In this document: piece by piece, positions 5,266 through 5,867 of the stretch
Position numbering within the stretch: the first letter of the stretch is position 1
Layout of the letters: each line of letters begins with the position of its first letter
NCBI GenBank assembly: GCA_900555125.1
Contig: USKH01000083.1
Coordinates: forward strand, 1 to 5,867
DNA: 5,867 nt
Origin: an uncultured Clostridium sp.
GTDB taxonomy: Bacteria > Bacillota > Clostridia > Christensenellales > Pumilibacteraceae
Direction of reading: 5' to 3'
Notes under the pieces: model-generated
What the model saw: the letters and a program-made list of their open reading frames with translations, nothing else
The model's database searches: none
Told to the model about the DNA's origin: nothing
Made by a program: the position numbers and the translations under genes

Positions 5266-5867
5266 ATGCCATATCAAAAGTGTAAAATATACAACGATGG
5301 AAGCCATTTCATAGCGATTCCGCACACGACAAGACCTGCCGTGCCGAAACGCTACCACCCCGAAGAAGTAATCGAAGTCGTTGAAGATACGTCGCAACAA
5401 CCGCAGTTAAATGTAGATAAGTGTAACGCAGAAACGGCTTTAACGGCACCTAACGACGCAAACGAAGTCGATTCGGAAGAGTGTTCGAAAGCAACTGTAA
5501 GTCCGCCCACGGACGAAATTTCAAAGCCTACGACAACACGAAAGATAACACGAAGGCAGCTATTCGACGAACTGTATGAAGAGTGTAAAAGTCTCAAAAA
5601 GCGTGAGCGTAAAAAGTATATTTACGACCGCATGAAACAATATTTTGCAAACGCCGAAGCCGCAAAACAATACGTTGACGGTCAGTTCGACAGACTGAAA
5701 CGCAACGCTATTGCAAAGCGCGTCAGACTTGTGCGCAAAGTAAACCTGCAAACTTTCAACTATTTTTGCACTTTCACATACGACGGAAAGAAACACTCCG
5801 AAGAATCGTTCAGAAAGAAACTTTCGGATACGTTCAAGAAAATGTGTTACCGTCGCAAATGGAAATA
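5266..5867 (+). CDS. Probable HUH rolling-circle replication initiator, N-terminal part
   Basis: The frame is open from ATG 5266 to the window edge (200 codons, no stop), so the protein is incomplete only because the window ends. Residues 1-20 (MPYQKCKIYNDGSHFIAIP) resemble the start of the small protein before it. Residues about 30-95 are an acidic, Ser/Thr-rich linker. Residues 96-162 are a strongly basic helical region (RRQLFDELYEECK, KKRERKKYIYDRMKQYF). NYFCTFTYDGKKHSEESFRK (165-184) matches the first beta strand (motif I, F-x-T-x-TYD) of Rep proteins found on Clostridial mobile elements. The diagnostic HUH pair and the catalytic Tyr would lie beyond the window and cannot be checked. The expected role is nicking a double-strand origin to start rolling-circle replication, perhaps after excision by the recombinase. 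A perfect ribosome binding site supports the start. It probably shares a transcript with the 76-residue gene. Confidence 0.7.
   Translation, partial: MPYQKCKIYNDGSHFIAIPHTTRPAVPKRYHPEEVIEVVEDTSQQPQLNVDKCNAETALTAPNDANEVDSEECSKATVSPPTDEISKPTTTRKITRRQLFDELYEECKSLKKRERKKYIYDRMKQYFANAEAAKQYVDGQFDRLKRNAIAKRVRLVRKVNLQTFNYFCTFTYDGKKHSEESFRKKLSDTFKKMCYRRKWK

Noticed and set aside
5015..5796. Minus-strand open frames opposite the small protein and Rep genes
   Set aside because: Low-complexity shadow frames without start signals. The plus-strand genes have good ribosome binding sites and motif support.

Overview
The window looks like the inner side of one end of an integrated mobile element in a low-GC Bacillota (Clostridia-like) genome. 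The reasons are A+T-rich spacers, purine-rich GGAGG-type ribosome binding sites, near-consensus sigma-A promoters, a long Clostridia-style serine recombinase, and an Rhs/Hint fragment of the kind common in Clostridia. No host taxon can be fixed from the sequence alone.

Region 1-895 holds a remnant of an Rhs (YD-repeat) polymorphic toxin gene on the minus strand. It carries the RYYDPETGRF core end, a hydrophobic glycine-zipper stretch and the first half of a Hint (pretoxin intein-like) domain. It is cut at both ends: an in-frame stop sits just before the core, and the Hint domain stops before its usual second half. A strong hairpin terminator follows at 78-124. Next (992-2530, minus) is a 512-residue large serine recombinase with its own terminator. 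It lies only about 100 bp from the broken Rhs edge, which suggests that the Rhs gene was the integration target or that the element end lies at about 896-950. A 452-residue AAA/DUF4143 ATPase (2728-4086, minus) follows, driven by a perfectly spaced TTGACT-N17-TATAAT promoter. It looks like cargo.

Region 4087-4958 has no gene but is the most interesting part of the window. It contains a plus-strand terminator with no gene before it, a row of GTTAC-type repeats spaced 10-11 bp apart (iteron-like), and about 380 nt of nested and tandem helices (4545-4922). These helices can be drawn as three successive three-way junctions plus two long hairpins. They end 36 nt before a 76-residue unknown protein (4959-5189, plus). 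That gene is followed by the N-terminal 200 residues of a probable HUH rolling-circle replication initiator (5266 to the window end, plus).

Together these suggest an integrative element that excises and inserts by a serine recombinase, replicates by a rolling-circle Rep, and has a compact structured control or origin region between a divergent cargo gene and the replication genes. The structured region may be a leader or control RNA, or single-stranded DNA origin structure. I do not recognise it as a named RNA family.
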